This document shows, piece after piece, positions 62,268 through 64,000 of a stretch of 64,000 nt of DNA. A program made the position numbers and the translations under genes. The stretch covers positions 1,357,259 through 1,421,258 of the forward strand of contig VXAY01002462.1 of the NCBI GenBank assembly GCA_013399855.1. Reading direction: 5' to 3'. The first letter of the stretch is position 1. Each line of letters opens with the position of its first letter. Under the pieces are notes generated by a model, which saw nothing but the letters and a program-made list of their open reading frames with translations, had not been told where the DNA came from and searched no databases. Source of the DNA: Oxyruncus cristatus. Lineage: Eukaryota > Chordata > Aves > Passeriformes > Cotingidae.

Positions 62268-64000
62268 AAAACCAAGCCACATACCCACCACACAGTTTCT
62301 TTTTCAATGAACTGTGCCACTTCCAAAGCCCAGACTCAATTCCACCTGAAGCATTCTGAAGTACATCCCAGTTTATAGGGAAACAGAAACTTTATTTCAT
62401 CTAACTGTAAAAAGTTAAAATCTACCACATTTAGAGGCTGACTCTTCAAAATGCTTCCATTAATTTGCTGGACTATTTTGCATATGAAGAGTCTTAGATA
62501 TAAAACAGAAATCAAGTCATTCACCTATTCACCTAACAGCTGTAATAGGAGCAGCAAAAATCTCTAACAGCAGGAAGTTTGGTTTGAAAGTCTTCTCCCA
62601 CAGCTCTCACTGTTTAGCGAGGCCAAGTCCATGCTATAACTTTAGCTGGAATAGTTTTCTGGATGAGCTGACAACTGCGTCAGCCACTAATAAAGCTGCA
62701 TTTTCACTACCATATGTTACTTCCCTCAGGAAGTGCAGGCATACAGACTTGATGGATGGGTGGAAAGAAAGAAAAGCAGGTGAAATAAACGATGCAAACA
62801 AAAGCAGAATTCGTTAAAATGAGATATAACCACACTTGGAGATCTTTGCTGCTGAAGTGATCAGAATAGCTATTAAAGGCTTTCAAACTGAGAACCTAAT
62901 ACTATGTGAAATCTCTTTAAACACAGTTAATTATACCAGAAACTTCTTATTTCCTAGACATTGGCAGGAGCTTCATTTCAGCTATAATAGGACCTATGAA
63001 GACTTAACCTATATTCTTTCTTCTCATTTTCCTTCTCTGCAGTCACCAAACATCAATGTGATCACAGTAAGTTTCAACTTCAGCATGTCAAACTTCTCCT
63101 CACATCTCCTTTCTGGAAAATGTGATGCTTCTTTTTAGAGTGCCTACACCCGAAAATGAAACAGATGAATCTAAGGCACAACTTCTATTCAGAATGCAAG
63201 TTTTCGTATTTTTAATTTTAATCCATGAAATAGCTTGAGGATTACTATTCTCTATGTAAAGCTTTTACAAGTCACTAGGAAAAGTAACTTTCAAGTTTTG
63301 TACAGCACTCTTACTCCTGTTCCTTTCTTCATAATTGCCACTCGTCCTGGTGCACACTTCATTGCAAAAGCACTTTCTGTCAGTCCATCCATCCCTCTCA
63401 CTGCAATAGGACTCACCCCTTCTCAGAGAAAAAATAAAACTTTTTAAACCAGTATCGTAAAAAGATAATATACAAACTTGATGCTTTTCATGGCAAAAGA
63501 GAATATGACAGACTAATAATAGTCCTCCCCGAGTCAGATTCTGGTTGTAAGCAAGAAGCACCAATTTCAGAATTCAAGCTCTGTGAAAATTTGCACCTAT
63601 CTGAACATGATGACTTCATAAACACAGTTTCTGAGTTCTATTACACATGGCCCTACCTTCAATTTCAGCTCCCCATTCAGCTCCCACTCATCCCTTCCAG
63701 ACTCTTCGTTTTATGCAAGGCCAAATATTTATGTTTACAATATCCCTTCTAAATTTCCACATCTCTATGTTTGACCCAAATCCCTTACAGGAGTGAAGTG
63801 CTTTCCCTAGCCTGAATAATCTACCAAGTAGGTAGAAGAAGGAACACAGTGGAGTCAGGTGGTATTTCCTATGACAGAAAACCACATTTCAGAGACTTCT
63901 GTAATATTAGCATTCAGTCTTCACACAGAACCACTTAACATTTATGCTAAAACTATAAACAAAAATGAGATAAACTGCACTACAGTTTCTCAGAAAGAAA
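62268..64000. other. Unique AT-rich DNA
   Basis: No repeat, RNA gene or convincing exon is visible. The open frames of 60-100 codons here (for example 62836-63138 plus and 63265-63564 minus) lack coding periodicity or clear splice signals. Confidence 0.55.

Noticed and set aside
1..64000. tRNA, rRNA, CRISPR, bacterial operons, phage or toxin systems
   Set aside because: None is visible. The CR1 elements, composition and lack of dense genes indicate vertebrate nuclear DNA.

Overview
The window is vertebrate nuclear DNA, most likely from a bird. The main evidence is four truncated CR1 non-LTR retrotransposon copies carrying the typical avian CR1 3' end (the ATTCTATGATTCTAT-type terminal octamers) and recognisable CR1 reverse-transcriptase C-terminal peptides such as LLERVQRRA and GLFSLEKRR. 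The background is AT-rich: a hand count of twelve spaced 60-base rows gave A 248, T 218, C 150 and G 104, or about 35% GC. There is no bacterial-type gene organisation, no long coding frame, and no rRNA, tRNA or CRISPR array that I could recognise. Open frames of 60-130 codons occur about as often as chance predicts at this base composition. The window therefore reads as a large intron, or a gene desert, with a few possible small exons.

Layout. Positions 1-2135 are unique AT-rich DNA with one weak minus-strand exon candidate. A minus-strand CR1 lies at 2136-2681. Unique DNA follows to 8800, with a 53-base G/T-only tract and a coding-like minus-strand frame at 7265-7513. A second, short minus-strand CR1 is at 8801-9058. 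From 9059 to 38162 the sequence is unique, with a 45-base assembly gap inside poly(A) at 13317, a pyrimidine-rich tract ending in a perfect 20-bp palindrome at 19144-19163, a promoter/first-exon-like arrangement near 20000 and several small exon-like segments. A third CR1 (minus) fills 38163-38771, with a short tandem repeat just beyond it. From 39025 to 55449 there is a single-N gap with duplicated flanks (40841), a possible conserved non-coding block (50400-50760), a GC-richer patch with a 107-codon minus-strand frame ahead of an A15 tract (51244-51726), and two phase-compatible plus-strand exon candidates (52224-52373 and 53708-53879). A fourth CR1 (plus, internally deleted) is at 55450-55740. 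The rest is unique DNA, with a strong hairpin at 62199-62267.

The excess of C over G and A over T on the given strand is the pattern left on the template strand of transcribed vertebrate DNA. This suggests, by inference only, that the window lies in a unit transcribed right to left on the minus strand. I could not name any gene. All exon calls are ab initio (splice signals plus an open frame) and should be treated as hypotheses. No convincing new biological system was found; the best leads are the hairpin at 62.2 kb, the exon pair at 52-54 kb and the possible retrocopy at 51.2-51.7 kb.
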